Positions 34,992-43,385 of a stretch of DNA of 64,000 nucleotides are shown in pieces. The stretch is from JBFMGD01 sp040751775 (GTDB lineage Bacteria; Bacillota; Dethiobacteria; DTU022), in NCBI GenBank assembly GCA_040751775.1, contig JBFMGD010000001.1, forward strand, positions 124,001 through 188,000, read 5' to 3'. The notes under the pieces are model-generated. The model was not told the origin of the DNA and made no database searches. It saw nothing but the letters and a program-made list of their open reading frames with translations. Within the stretch, counting starts at the first letter, position 1; each line of letters starts with the position of its first letter. The translations under genes and the position numbers were made by a program.

Positions 34992-36374
34992 TCATTTTCC
35001 CAGGCAAAATTCCCTGAATATCCGGTCTAATACAGCATCATCAATCGCTTCACCGGTAATTTCACCGAGTTTTAAACGGGCGTCCCTTAATTCCAAGCTA
35101 ACCATTTCCAGGGGCTGGCTCTGCAACGCCGAAGCGGCGCTTTCCACATTTTGTCGAGCCTCACTAACTACCATTTCGTGCCGCATCGTCATTAAATGCG
35201 GCGGTTCGCTTTGTTCAGTGCCGCTTTGATCCAGGAGTTCAATAATGGCCTCTTCCAGTTTATCGATCCCTTCACTGTTTATCGCGGCAGTTTTAACAAT
35301 TTTCGTTTTAGGAAAACGTTTTTGAATCACATCAAGATCAAGTTTCTGTTCTAAATCTGATTTGTTAACAACAAGGATCATCTTTTGTCCGGTAGCAGCC
35401 ATAGCAATAACGGTCTCGTCCGCATCACTCCACGACCGCGAGCCATCCAAAATAACAAGCAGCATGCAGGCATCAGAAGCCGCCGCTCTCGTTCGCGCGA
35501 TCCCGGCTTTCTCTACGGGATCTCCGGTGCGATGTATACCCGCAGTATCTATTAAACATAGTGGGTAACCCCCTACCAGCAGGTAACCTTCCAACAGGTC
35601 CCGCGTAGTGCCAGGCACTTCGTGGACAATTGCCCGCTGCTGCCTGAGCAATGCATTGAGCAGTGATGATTTCCCCACATTTGGCTTGCCTATAATCGCT
35701 GCTTCCATTCCTTTTTGGTATATTCTCGATCTCTCTGCTCCGGCTACCATCTGCTGCAACGCGCTTTCGATAGCTGCCAGCTCCGCCTTGATTTCATCAT
35801 AATAGTTGCTTTCCGGAGCTATTTCTTCCGGAAAATCAAGTAATACTTCGATTTTGGCCAGGGTCGCTGCTATTAATTCTCTAACAGAAGTGGTTTTCTG
35901 ATATAAATGTCCTAGCAAATTTTGAGCAGCTAACATTACCCCTTTCTCAGAACGAGCGCGAATGACATGTAATATCCCCTCAGCCTGACTCAAGTCAATT
36001 CTGCCGTTTAAAAACGCACGCCTGGTAAATTCTCCCGGCTCGGCCATCCTGGCACCTTCCCGGATTACCCTTTTTAGCACCAAGCGCAGCGTTAATACAC
36101 CACTGTGACAATTGATCTCTACAGTGTCTTCCCGGGTGAAGGTATGGGGCGCTTTCATATAAGAAAGCAGTACTTCATCGATTACTTCGTTATGCTCGTC
36201 TAAAATATGGCCATGATAAAGATACCGGGAACGGGGATAATCCGGGTTATGACTCGCTTTAGTAACAAAGATTTTTTGGGCTATTTTAAAGGCACCGGTA
36301 CCACTGATGCGGACAATACCGATGCCTCCCTCCCCCAGCGGTGTGCTGATGGCGGCGATAGTCTCTGTATCCAA
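34992..36374 (-). CDS. mnmE: tRNA uridine-5-carboxymethylaminomethyl modification GTPase
   Basis: N-terminal folate-binding domain (TPLGEGGIGIVRISG), helical domain, a G-domain insert with Walker A (GKPNVGKSSLLNALL), GTTRD, DTAGI and NKSD, and the C-terminal CLGK with the catalytic cysteine. 460 residues. It acts as a complex with MnmG on wobble uridine of certain tRNAs, yet mnmG is not beside it. Start TTG at 36374, with AGGGGG 8 bases upstream. Preceded by a terminator hairpin after jag. Confidence 0.96.
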   Translation of the reverse strand: MDTETIAAISTPLGEGGIGIVRISGTGAFKIAQKIFVTKASHNPDYPRSRYLYHGHILDEHNEVIDEVLLSYMKAPHTFTREDTVEINCHSGVLTLRLVLKRVIREGARMAEPGEFTRRAFLNGRIDLSQAEGILHVIRARSEKGVMLAAQNLLGHLYQKTTSVRELIAATLAKIEVLLDFPEEIAPESNYYDEIKAELAAIESALQQMVAGAERSRIYQKGMEAAIIGKPNVGKSSLLNALLRQQRAIVHEVPGTTRDLLEGYLLVGGYPLCLIDTAGIHRTGDPVEKAGIARTRAAASDACMLLVILDGSRSWSDADETVIAMAATGQKMILVVNKSDLEQKLDLDVIQKRFPKTKIVKTAAINSEGIDKLEEAIIELLDQSGTEQSEPPHLMTMRHEMVVSEARQNVESAASALQSQPLEMVSLELRDARLKLGEITGEAIDDAVLDRIFREFCLGK

Positions 36375-36393
36375 AGTAATAACCCCCTGAATT

Positions 36394-36418
36394 AAAAAAC
36401 CGCTCCCGTGGAGCGGTT
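36394..36418 (-). terminator. Intrinsic terminator between jag and mnmE
   Basis: AACCGCTCC (36398-36406) pairs with GGAGCGGTT (36410-36418) across a 3-base loop, followed on the minus strand by TTTTTT. Strong hairpin; mnmE would then need its own promoter or depend on read-through. Confidence 0.8.
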
Positions 36419-36431
36419 AACGCCATTGCAC

Positions 36432-37052
36432 TTAACGCGGCGCGACAATCACTTTACGATAAGGCTCCTCACCTTTACTGTATGTAACTATGTCTTCGCA
36501 TTCCTGAAGTGCCATGTGAATAATTCTTCTTTCCTGTGGAGTCATCGGCTCCAATACCTGCTCATGACCAGACTGAATAACCTTTCGGGCAATACTCTTC
36601 GCCAACTGTGTTAACGTTCTTTCTCGCCTCACCCGGTAGCTCTCCACATCAATGATCACCATTTTTTTAAACCCTTCAAACTGTCGTCTGATTACCGAAT
36701 TTAGGAGATACTGCAGCTCGTTGAGAGTCCTTCCGCGACGTCCAATTAAGACCCCGACCTTATTGCCGTTTATCGTACCATATACTTTCTCATTATCCTC
36801 GGTAATCTCTACCTTACCTTCCAGGTTCATTAAATGAAGCATTTTATTTAGATAGCGCTCCAGGTACTCAGCCGGTTCATAACGTACTTTTACTGAAACA
36901 CGTGCGCCTTTATTGCCAATAAAACTAAATATGCCCTGGGCCGGTTCATTTAAGACATCGACCTCCGCATTATCGCTTTTTATACCCAAACTAGCCAGCG
37001 CTTTCAGGATCGCTTCATCGACTGTTCGACCTGTAGCTTCTATTTCCTTCAT
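36432..37052 (-). CDS. jag: Jag/KhpB RNA-binding protein
   Basis: Three parts: the Jag N-terminal domain (about 1-50, ATGRTVDEAILKAL), a KH domain (about 80-135, GVLIGRRGRTLNELQYLLN), and an R3H domain (about 140-206, ending MALQECEDIVTYSKG). RNA-binding protein linked to cell division and sporulation control. Overlaps yidC by 4 bases, the common yidC-jag pair. Confidence 0.93.
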   Translation of the reverse strand: MKEIEATGRTVDEAILKALASLGIKSDNAEVDVLNEPAQGIFSFIGNKGARVSVKVRYEPAEYLERYLNKMLHLMNLEGKVEITEDNEKVYGTINGNKVGVLIGRRGRTLNELQYLLNSVIRRQFEGFKKMVIIDVESYRVRRERTLTQLAKSIARKVIQSGHEQVLEPMTPQERRIIHMALQECEDIVTYSKGEEPYRKVIVAPR

Positions 37053-37786
37053 TTTTCTTCCTTTTCTCCCTTTTTGCCGGTATCTTCCGCTTGTCCTTTT
37101 TTTAAATTACCCAAATATCCAACCAAATAATGTTGCCCCATGGAGTAAACATTGTTCAATATCCAGTAGAGCACTAATCCCGCTGGAAAGCTGAAACTAA
37201 AAAATGTGATCATGACCGGCATCATGTATAGTAACATTTTCTGGTTTGCATCCGCCATGGTCTGTTTTTGATAGATATAGGTGGTAACTCCAGCGATGAT
37301 TGGGAAGAGATAATATATTGAGACGCTGAAATTTAATAGATTTGCCGTGTCAAATTTTTGTATACTTAACAGATCTAAAAATTCAATAGACTGAATCAAG
37401 TACGGGTTGAACCCGTCGATTCTAGGAACAATAAACCTTTCAGCCTGGCTCAGTAAGCGGAAGATACCGATTAATATTGGAAATTGAATTATAAGCGGCA
37501 TACACCCGGCAAGCGGGTTCATTTTATTTTCTTGCATAAACTCCATTACGGCTTTATTCTGTTTTTCCTTATCATTTTTATATTTTTGCTGTATCTTCTT
37601 AATCTCCGGTTGAAGTTCCTGCATCCGTTTCGCCGATTGAATTTGCTTATTATTTAAGGGAAAAGTAATCAGCTTGACCAAAAGAGTTAACAATATAATG
37701 GCTACGCCGAAGTTAGGAATTACTCCATAGATATAACTGAGCACGATACTAAATAACTCAGCGATAGCGTCAATGAACTGACCCAT
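37049..37786 (-). CDS. yidC: Membrane protein insertase YidC
   Basis: About 245 residues, Gram-positive YidC/SpoIIIJ size without the large periplasmic domain. Several helices, plus the amphipathic charged loop (KRMQELQPEIKKIQQKYK) and the NPLAGCMPLIIQFPILIG segment. Charged C-terminal tail for ribosome contact. Inserts membrane proteins, alone or with Sec. No lipoprotein signal is obvious. ATG at 37786, with GGAGG upstream. Confidence 0.94.
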   Translation of the reverse strand: MGQFIDAIAELFSIVLSYIYGVIPNFGVAIILLTLLVKLITFPLNNKQIQSAKRMQELQPEIKKIQQKYKNDKEKQNKAVMEFMQENKMNPLAGCMPLIIQFPILIGIFRLLSQAERFIVPRIDGFNPYLIQSIEFLDLLSIQKFDTANLLNFSVSIYYLFPIIAGVTTYIYQKQTMADANQKMLLYMMPVMITFFSFSFPAGLVLYWILNNVYSMGQHYLVGYLGNLKKGQAEDTGKKGEKEEK

Positions 37787-37809
37787 TTATGATCCTCCTA
37801 ATATTGTTA

Positions 37810-38043
37810 TTACTTAACCGGGTCGTATCCTCCGGGGTGAAAAGGATGGCAGCATAAAATTCTTCTGATGCCTAATTCACTTCCCTTTAACAACCCGTAT
37901 CGTGCTACAGCATCATAATAGTACTGCGAACAGGTAGGATAAAAACGGCACACCTGTGGTTTAAGTGGTGAGAGACAGGCTTGATAAAAAATAATTAACG
38001 CTAAAAACGCGTTTGTGGGAAGCTGCAATATAATTTCCTTCAT
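37810..38043 (-). CDS. yidD: Membrane protein insertion efficiency factor YidD
   Basis: A 77-residue YidD: ALIIFYQACLSPLKPQVCRF, then YPTCSQYYYDAV and the HPFHPGGYDPVK ending, all conserved. The start is set at 38043, where ATG overlaps the rnpA stop (ATGA), rather than at 38067. Sits between rnpA and yidC as in most bacteria. Confidence 0.93.
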   Translation of the reverse strand: MKEIILQLPTNAFLALIIFYQACLSPLKPQVCRFYPTCSQYYYDAVARYGLLKGSELGIRRILCCHPFHPGGYDPVK

Positions 38044-38372
38044 CCGGTCAATTTTCCTTTCCTGCAAAGAAACAGCAGCTCCTCCCGTGCCTTGTGGTAG
38101 TTCATCTCTACGATCGGTTTCCGCGCAACCAGGATATAATCGAACCCTTTTTTCAGACGGTTTTCAACTGACCGGAAAGCTTCCCGGTATATCCGTTTTA
38201 TGCGATGCCTTTCTACACTTTTGCCGATTTTTTTACTTATGGAAAACCCCAAACGGTTGTCGTCAGTTTTGTTTGCATAAAAATAAATGACCACATGCCG
38301 CGAAACCAGGGTCTTTCCGTAACGATAAACTCGTTTAAATTCCCAATTCTTTCTAATACGGCCGGGACTCAT
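38040..38372 (-). CDS. rnpA: Ribonuclease P protein component
   Basis: 110 residues, strongly basic, with NWEFKRVYRYGK, NRLGFSISKKIGKSVERHRIKR, and the YREAFR segment, the RNR motif region in RnpA. Protein subunit of RNase P, which processes tRNA 5' ends. Starts 8 bases after rpmH and overlaps yidD. Confidence 0.95.
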   Translation of the reverse strand: MSPGRIRKNWEFKRVYRYGKTLVSRHVVIYFYANKTDDNRLGFSISKKIGKSVERHRIKRIYREAFRSVENRLKKGFDYILVARKPIVEMNYHKAREELLFLCRKGKLTG

Positions 38373-38380
38373 TGAAAAAA

Positions 38381-38515
38381 TCAGGCGCTAATTTTCTTTC
38401 TCATTTTTTGGCGGCGCCTTCTTAAAACCAATCGTCCTGCTTTTGTACTCATCCTTTTAAGAAAGCCGTGATTACTTTTCCTTTTTCTTTTTTTGGGCTG
38501 ATACGTTCTCTTCAT
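38381..38515 (-). CDS. rpmH: 50S ribosomal protein L34
   Basis: 44 residues, MKRTYQPKKRKRKSNHGFLK and so on, ending with a very basic KKISA tail, a textbook L34. Preceded by GGAGAGG. First gene of rpmH-rnpA-yidD-yidC-jag, immediately left of the origin region, transcribed away from dnaA. A good promoter lies upstream. Confidence 0.98.
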   Translation of the reverse strand: MKRTYQPKKRKRKSNHGFLKRMSTKAGRLVLRRRRQKMRKKISA

Positions 38516-38557
38516 AATCGTTCCTCTCCAGGCATTTTTTGTTCAGAATATAAAAAA

Positions 38558-38587
38558 ATTATACCGTAAAAAAAATAACCATGTCAA
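38558..38587 (-). promoter_or_regulatory. Sigma-A-type promoter of rpmH-rnpA-yidD-yidC-jag
   Basis: TTGACA (38582-38587) and TATAAT (38558-38563) on the minus strand with an 18-base spacer, both perfect hexamers. About 40 bases upstream of the rpmH ATG. Confidence 0.88.
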
Positions 38588-38709
38588 GATAACAGAACCT
38601 AATGATCAATAAAAGCAAATAAGGCATCTTCTTTGTCATTGCAGTAGCCAGATAGATCTGTTAATATATTATCTGCCGGTATAGTCTAAAAATACATGTC
38701 TATACATAG

Positions 38710-38718
38710 TTATCCACA
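38710..38718 (+). promoter_or_regulatory. DnaA box upstream of dnaA
   Basis: TTATCCACA, the perfect DnaA-box consensus, in the A/T-rich rpmH-dnaA gap. Suggests autoregulation of dnaA and an incC-like part of a bipartite origin as in Bacillus. Only one perfect box was found in this gap. Confidence 0.8.
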
Positions 38719-38791
38719 ATTTTTGTTAATAACCTATCATCTTATGTTAATAACCTTGTAGATTTGCTCTTTACAGGGAGGTTTTATTCAC

Positions 38792-40150
38792 ATGAACAGC
38801 AGCCTGGAGGATATCTGGCAATCAACTCTCTCTGAAATGAGTAAAGAGTTGACCAAACCCAGTTTTGAAACTTGGTTAAAATCTACCAGGCCTGTTTCAT
38901 TAACCAACAGCTGCCTGGTAATTGAGGTTCCCAACGATTTTACCAAGGAATGGTTTGAAACGCGTTACCGAGATTTAATTATTAAAACGCTTAGGCAGAT
39001 AACCCAAAATGATTATACTATTAATTTTATCATTTCTTCCGATATGTTAAATGAAGATATGGAAGATAAACAGGAGCAGTCTTTTTATAAACCCTCGAAT
39101 AGCCCTGCCGATTTGAATACCTCTCTACCTGTTTTCAACCCGCGTTACACCTTTGATACATTCGTGGTCGGCTCATGCAACCGTCTTTCTCATGCCGCTT
39201 CACTTGCTGTTGCCGAAACGCCGTCTCGAGCCTACAACCCTCTGTTTATTTATGGTGGTGTCGGGCTGGGTAAAACCCATCTATTACACGCAATCGGCCA
39301 ATATATTATTAGTAATCATGGTTATCAAAGGGTACTTTACTTCTCCTCCGAAAAATTCACCAATGAGTTTATTAACGCCATTCGCGACAATAAAACCGTT
39401 GAATTTCGCACTAAATACCGCAATATTGATGTTCTTTTAATTGACGATATTCAATTTCTCGCTAAAAAAGAGCAAACACAAGAGGAATTTTTTCATACTT
39501 TTAATGCCCTCCATGAAAATAACCGCCAAATTGTTATTTCCAGCGATCGACCTCCCAAAGAAATACCAACACTTGAAGATCGCCTGCGCTCTCGATTTGA
39601 ATGGGGCTTAATTACCGATATCCAAACCCCGGATTTGGAAACACGAATAGCTATTTTAAGAAAAATTGCTCAATCTGATAGTCTTGCTATTCCCAACGAA
39701 GTTATCCAACACATCGCTCTTAAAATTGAAACCAATATTCGGGAATTAGAGGGTGCATTAATCAGAATTGTTGCCTATGCCTCTTTGTTAAAATCACCGA
39801 TCACTCTTGATTTAACTGATGAGGCTTTAAAAGATTTACTTTTTACTCCCAAAAAAGTAGTCTCGATCAGGGAAATTATTAAAACCACAGCTATTCATTT
39901 TGACTTAACCCCTGAAGATCTTTACGCAAAGAAAAGGACCCAGGATATAGCGTTTTCGCGGCAGGTGGCAATGTATCTAATTAGGATGTTAACCGATCTT
40001 TCTCTGCCAAAGATTGGTGAAGAATTTGGTGGTCGAGATCATACCACAGTTCTACATGCCCAGAGAAAAATTGAAAATCTAATCATAAAAAATAATGAAA
40101 TAAAACAGAAGATTGAACTGATTAAAAATGATATTCTGCATAACCACTGA
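38792..40150 (+). CDS. dnaA: Chromosomal replication initiator DnaA
   Basis: 452 residues: domain I (SKELTKPSFETWLKS), linker II, the AAA+ domain III with Walker A (GGVGLGKTHLLHA) and Walker B (IDVLLIDDIQFLAKKE), and domain IV with the DnaA-box recognition GGRDHTTVLHAQRKI. GGGAGG precedes the ATG. DnaA boxes lie on both sides of the gene, so autoregulation is likely. Confidence 0.98.
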   Translation: MNSSLEDIWQSTLSEMSKELTKPSFETWLKSTRPVSLTNSCLVIEVPNDFTKEWFETRYRDLIIKTLRQITQNDYTINFIISSDMLNEDMEDKQEQSFYKPSNSPADLNTSLPVFNPRYTFDTFVVGSCNRLSHAASLAVAETPSRAYNPLFIYGGVGLGKTHLLHAIGQYIISNHGYQRVLYFSSEKFTNEFINAIRDNKTVEFRTKYRNIDVLLIDDIQFLAKKEQTQEEFFHTFNALHENNRQIVISSDRPPKEIPTLEDRLRSRFEWGLITDIQTPDLETRIAILRKIAQSDSLAIPNEVIQHIALKIETNIRELEGALIRIVAYASLLKSPITLDLTDEALKDLLFTPKKVVSIREIIKTTAIHFDLTPEDLYAKKRTQDIAFSRQVAMYLIRMLTDLSLPKIGEEFGGRDHTTVLHAQRKIENLIIKNNEIKQKIELIKNDILHNH

Positions 40151-40156
40151 TTAAAA

Positions 40157-40345
40157 TGTGGACAACCTGTATCTTAAAATTTTATTTAATTAACTTTATG
40201 ATTTTTTACACACTTTTAAGTATAGTTGTCCACAGTTTCCTAATTGTAAATACCTTTACTCTTACATAGAATACTGTGTTTTCCACATACACACAGAACC
40301 TATTACTACTACTGTTAATATATATAACTTTTAATTTTAATAAGT
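40157..40345 (+). other. oriC: DnaA boxes, DnaA-trio element and A/T-rich unwinding region
   Basis: Three DnaA-box-like sites: TGTGGACAA at 40157-40165 (minus strand TTGTCCACA), TTGTCCACA at 40226-40234, and TTTTCCACA at 40279-40287. Just beyond the last box are triplets CTA-TTA-CTA-CTA (40300-40311), which read TAG/TAA on the minus strand, the DnaA-trio pattern. An A/T-rich stretch follows to about 40345. The order box, trio, A/T region matches the Bacillus basal unwinding system. Confidence 0.85.
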
Positions 40346-40390
40346 TTATGTTGATAAAAGCTGATAAAAAAAGGAAGGGGGTTCATTGTT

Positions 40391-41494
40391 TTGATCGTCA
40401 GGGGTCAGAAAAGTGAAATAAACAGATGCCTGGATATTGTGGAAAAAGCTTTGCCTGTTCGTTCAACTATACCAGTGACCAATAATATTTTGCTTGAAAG
40501 CACCGGTGATTCTCTTATTTTTACGACGACTAACCTGGAATTAGAGATTAAAGTAAAAATATATTATGAAGGTGGGGAACAGGGTAAAATTCTTCTTCCA
40601 CCTAAAGTGGTAGATATTGTCCGCCACCTCCCATCACCGGAAGTTGATATAAAGCTGAATTGGGAAACTTTCCGTATAGACCTGGAAAGTGGAGCGGCCA
40701 GATTTAACCTTTACGGCTCGGATCCAACCGATTATCCGAAAGTGGATGAAATAAATCCTCGTGCAGGTGCATTATTAATTGAACCATCACATTTGAAGGA
40801 GCTTTTGAAGGAAGTAGTTTTCGCCGCTTCCACAGATGAGAGCAGGCCGGCCTTTAATGGAGTATTGTTTCAATTTAAGGAAAAAGGGGTTGAACTGACC
40901 GCATCTGATACTTATCGCCTAGTGGTTAAAGAAGTGAGCAGTGAGGATTGGTCACTTGAAGAACAGCGGTATCTGATTCCGGCCAAGTCACTGCGAGAAT
41001 TATTAAAAATTTTAGATGAAAATAATGAACAGATTTCGATATTTCCGCACCAAGATCAAGTGGTCTTCCATTTAGGAAAGGTTTACTTTGCCACGCGGGT
41101 TTTAAATGAAAAGTATCCGAATGTAAGCGGTGTTATTCCGGAACACTATCAGACCAGATTAATTGTAGAACGTAAAACTCTGGAGGAGACCGTCAGTCGT
41201 GCTGCATTATTGGCTGAAGGGATAAATCAGGTCGTTCAGTTCGCAGTTAGCGACAGCCATATAGACGTAAAGGTGTCTTCACAGCTTGGTAGAATGGAAG
41301 AGGCTATACCCGTTCGAAAGGAAGGCGAATCAATCGATATCTACGTGAATTCCCGTTTTATTTTGGACATATTGAAAGTAGTCGAAGCTAAAGAGATTAT
41401 CATTGATTTTCATGGTACTAATGGGCCGATTATTTTCAGGTTGGTGGATGATCTGTGCTATCTTTACCTCGTTTTACCAATCAAAATGGGCTAG
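40391..41494 (+). CDS. dnaN: DNA polymerase III beta sliding clamp
   Basis: 367 residues in three similar clamp domains; VTNNILLES and YPKVDEINP are recognisable. Ends with YLVLPIKMG, near the expected LPMRL-like C-terminus. TTG start at 40391, behind AGGAAGGGGG. Encircles DNA and tethers Pol III. Followed after 20 bases by recF. Confidence 0.97.
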   Translation: MIVRGQKSEINRCLDIVEKALPVRSTIPVTNNILLESTGDSLIFTTTNLELEIKVKIYYEGGEQGKILLPPKVVDIVRHLPSPEVDIKLNWETFRIDLESGAARFNLYGSDPTDYPKVDEINPRAGALLIEPSHLKELLKEVVFAASTDESRPAFNGVLFQFKEKGVELTASDTYRLVVKEVSSEDWSLEEQRYLIPAKSLRELLKILDENNEQISIFPHQDQVVFHLGKVYFATRVLNEKYPNVSGVIPEHYQTRLIVERKTLEETVSRAALLAEGINQVVQFAVSDSHIDVKVSSQLGRMEEAIPVRKEGESIDIYVNSRFILDILKVVEAKEIIIDFHGTNGPIIFRLVDDLCYLYLVLPIKMG

Positions 41495-41514
41495 CCGGTG
41501 AGTGAGGTTGCCGA

Positions 41515-42645
41515 TTGTATATTGAAAAAGTTTTCTTAAAGCATTTTCGTAATTATCAAGAAGTGGAAGTAAATTTGCATCCAGAAATAAATGTTTTCTT
41601 TGGTTCGAACGGTCAAGGAAAGACCAATTTTCTTGAAGCAATTTATTTTCTTGCCGCTTCACGCTCTTTTCGTACGACTAATGATCAGGAACTAATAAAC
41701 TGGGCTTCCAGTTATTTTTTCCTGACAGGTATTTTTGTTAAAGAGAATAGTTCGGTTTTTATTGAAATGGGTTATCAGTATCCGCGGCGAATAAAGATCA
41801 AATTGGATGGTCTTGAGATTAAGAGGCCGGCTTTTATTCATCAACTACCGGTCGTGGTTTTTAGTCCCGAGGATATTTTGTTAATTAAAGAAGGACCTTC
41901 CGGCAGAAGACGTTTTCTCAATCTGGAGGGTTCGCGTCTAAAACCACTCTACTACGATGCTTTTAAGGACTACTGTCGGGCTTTACAGCAGCGAAATCGC
42001 CTACTTAAAGAGAAGGGCCACGGCAAAATCAATCTATCGCTGTTGGAACCATGGGATCATATTTTAGTAAAACTTGGTTCTTCGATTATTAGATTACGGT
42101 TGGCTATGCTCAGCGCTCTGGAACAACATTTACAGCATTTTTTTGCAGCTCTCACTAATTCATCGGAATCACTTTCTTTACAATATGCCAGTGAGATTGA
42201 CTATCAGGGTGACCAGGAGCGGGTTGAAAAAGATTTTGCACTTAAATTACAAGCAAAGTTACCGGTAGACTTAAAAAGAGGCTATACGTCAGTGGGTCCG
42301 CATCTTGATGATTTTAATGTGATTATTGATGGTTACGATGCCAGGCGTTTTTCTTCCCAAGGGCAGCAAAGGACAGCAGTATTAGCAATTAAAATGGCCG
42401 AGGTGACTCTTTTTCAGCGGATTAGCGGGGAAAAACCAGTTATTCTATTAGATGATGTCTTTTCTGAATTTGATCGTCAGCGTCAGCGCCATTTATTTGA
42501 GTTTCTCTATCAGAGGGGCGGCCAGTCCTTTATTTCCACCGCTGTGCCGTTGGATCATTTCTGCGAAAGTCTGGCGGTAGAATATAAAAATTTTTCGGTT
42601 CATAAGGGGAATATTAGTAGTGAACAGCTTGGGTCAGATCATTGA
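41515..42645 (+). CDS. recF: DNA recombination and gap-repair protein RecF
   Basis: SMC-like ABC ATPase: FRNYQEVEVN, Walker A FFGSNGQGKTNFLEA, signature (SSQGQQRTAVLAIKMAE) and Walker B (PVILLDDVFSEFD). 376 residues. Helps load RecA at gaps. TTG at 41515, preceded by GTGAGG. No S4-domain gene (yaaA/rlbA) stands between dnaN and recF, unlike Bacillus. Overlapped at its 3' end by the DciA-like gene. Confidence 0.96.
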   Translation: MYIEKVFLKHFRNYQEVEVNLHPEINVFFGSNGQGKTNFLEAIYFLAASRSFRTTNDQELINWASSYFFLTGIFVKENSSVFIEMGYQYPRRIKIKLDGLEIKRPAFIHQLPVVVFSPEDILLIKEGPSGRRRFLNLEGSRLKPLYYDAFKDYCRALQQRNRLLKEKGHGKINLSLLEPWDHILVKLGSSIIRLRLAMLSALEQHLQHFFAALTNSSESLSLQYASEIDYQGDQERVEKDFALKLQAKLPVDLKRGYTSVGPHLDDFNVIIDGYDARRFSSQGQQRTAVLAIKMAEVTLFQRISGEKPVILLDDVFSEFDRQRQRHLFEFLYQRGGQSFISTAVPLDHFCESLAVEYKNFSVHKGNISSEQLGSDH

Positions 42646-43021
42646 ACATGTGTTGCGCCGAAATCAAATGTGGCTGCAATACCGGCAGAATTCCATCCTG
42701 GAGCGTTGGGAAGAGTTGGTTGGTAAGGAGCTTGCCGCCGTGAGTAACCCCCGTCAAATAAGGAAGGGAGTTCTGCAGGTTTCAGTCAAAAATTCAACAT
42801 GGGCTTACCACTTGACTCTTCTTCAACCGCAGTTGATTGAGCGATTAAACCGTCACGCCGGATCGCTCGCGGTAAAAGAGATATTTTTTAGAATTGGTGA
42901 TTTAAAGATACAGGATCGAGTTGACGAAGATACAGAGGATAACGAAAATCTGACGGATACCTTTTCTCCTGGCAGTTCGTTTTTAAAAGAAATCAGAGAG
43001 CTTAAAAATATAGTTTTGTAA
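42620..43021 (+). CDS. DciA-like DUF721 protein
   Basis: 133 residues. The N-terminal part (VLRRNQMWLQYRQNSILERWEELVGKE) and GVLQVSVKNSTWAYHLTLLQPQLIERLN are the DUF721/DciA domain. DciA proteins of other phyla load the replicative helicase; Firmicutes usually have DnaI, so the role here is uncertain. GTG at 42620, overlapping recF by 26 bases. Confidence 0.83.
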   Translation: MNSLGQIIEHVLRRNQMWLQYRQNSILERWEELVGKELAAVSNPRQIRKGVLQVSVKNSTWAYHLTLLQPQLIERLNRHAGSLAVKEIFFRIGDLKIQDRVDEDTEDNENLTDTFSPGSSFLKEIRELKNIVL

Positions 43022-43053
43022 ATGGCTAGATCTAAAATAAGGGAGGAGTTGTA

Positions 43054-43308
43054 ATGTTTTTACATATTGGCGGATCCCGGATTATCTTCCACAAAGACAT
43101 TATTGGCATCTTTAATCTAAACTTAAGAAAAAATCCAGTTAACAAGCAATTTCTCGAAACAGCCCCGGATACTGGATTCTTAGAAGCCAGTGAATTTGAA
43201 AAAAATAAAACGTTTATTGTCACATCCGATCAGGTTTATCTGTCGCCGATTGCTCCGATAACGCTGGCTCGCCGTAAAACGGCTCGTAGCTTGAAGGTGG
43301 GGATTTAA
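43054..43308 (+). CDS. remB: RemB/YaaB-type DUF370 regulator
   Basis: 84 residues: MFLHIGGSRIIFHKDIIGI, then IVTSDQVYLSPIAPITLARR, the pattern of YaaB/RemB. RemB promotes matrix gene expression in Bacillus and is structurally a small ring. Good GGGAGGAG before the ATG. In Bacillus this gene also lies between recF and gyrB. Confidence 0.9.
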   Translation: MFLHIGGSRIIFHKDIIGIFNLNLRKNPVNKQFLETAPDTGFLEASEFEKNKTFIVTSDQVYLSPIAPITLARRKTARSLKVGI

Positions 43309-43385
43309 CTCCCCTGTTCGCAAAATAATGTTATAATTAGTAACAGGTATAAATGGTTCAGTTTGAACGGCCATGGAGGTTGTAT

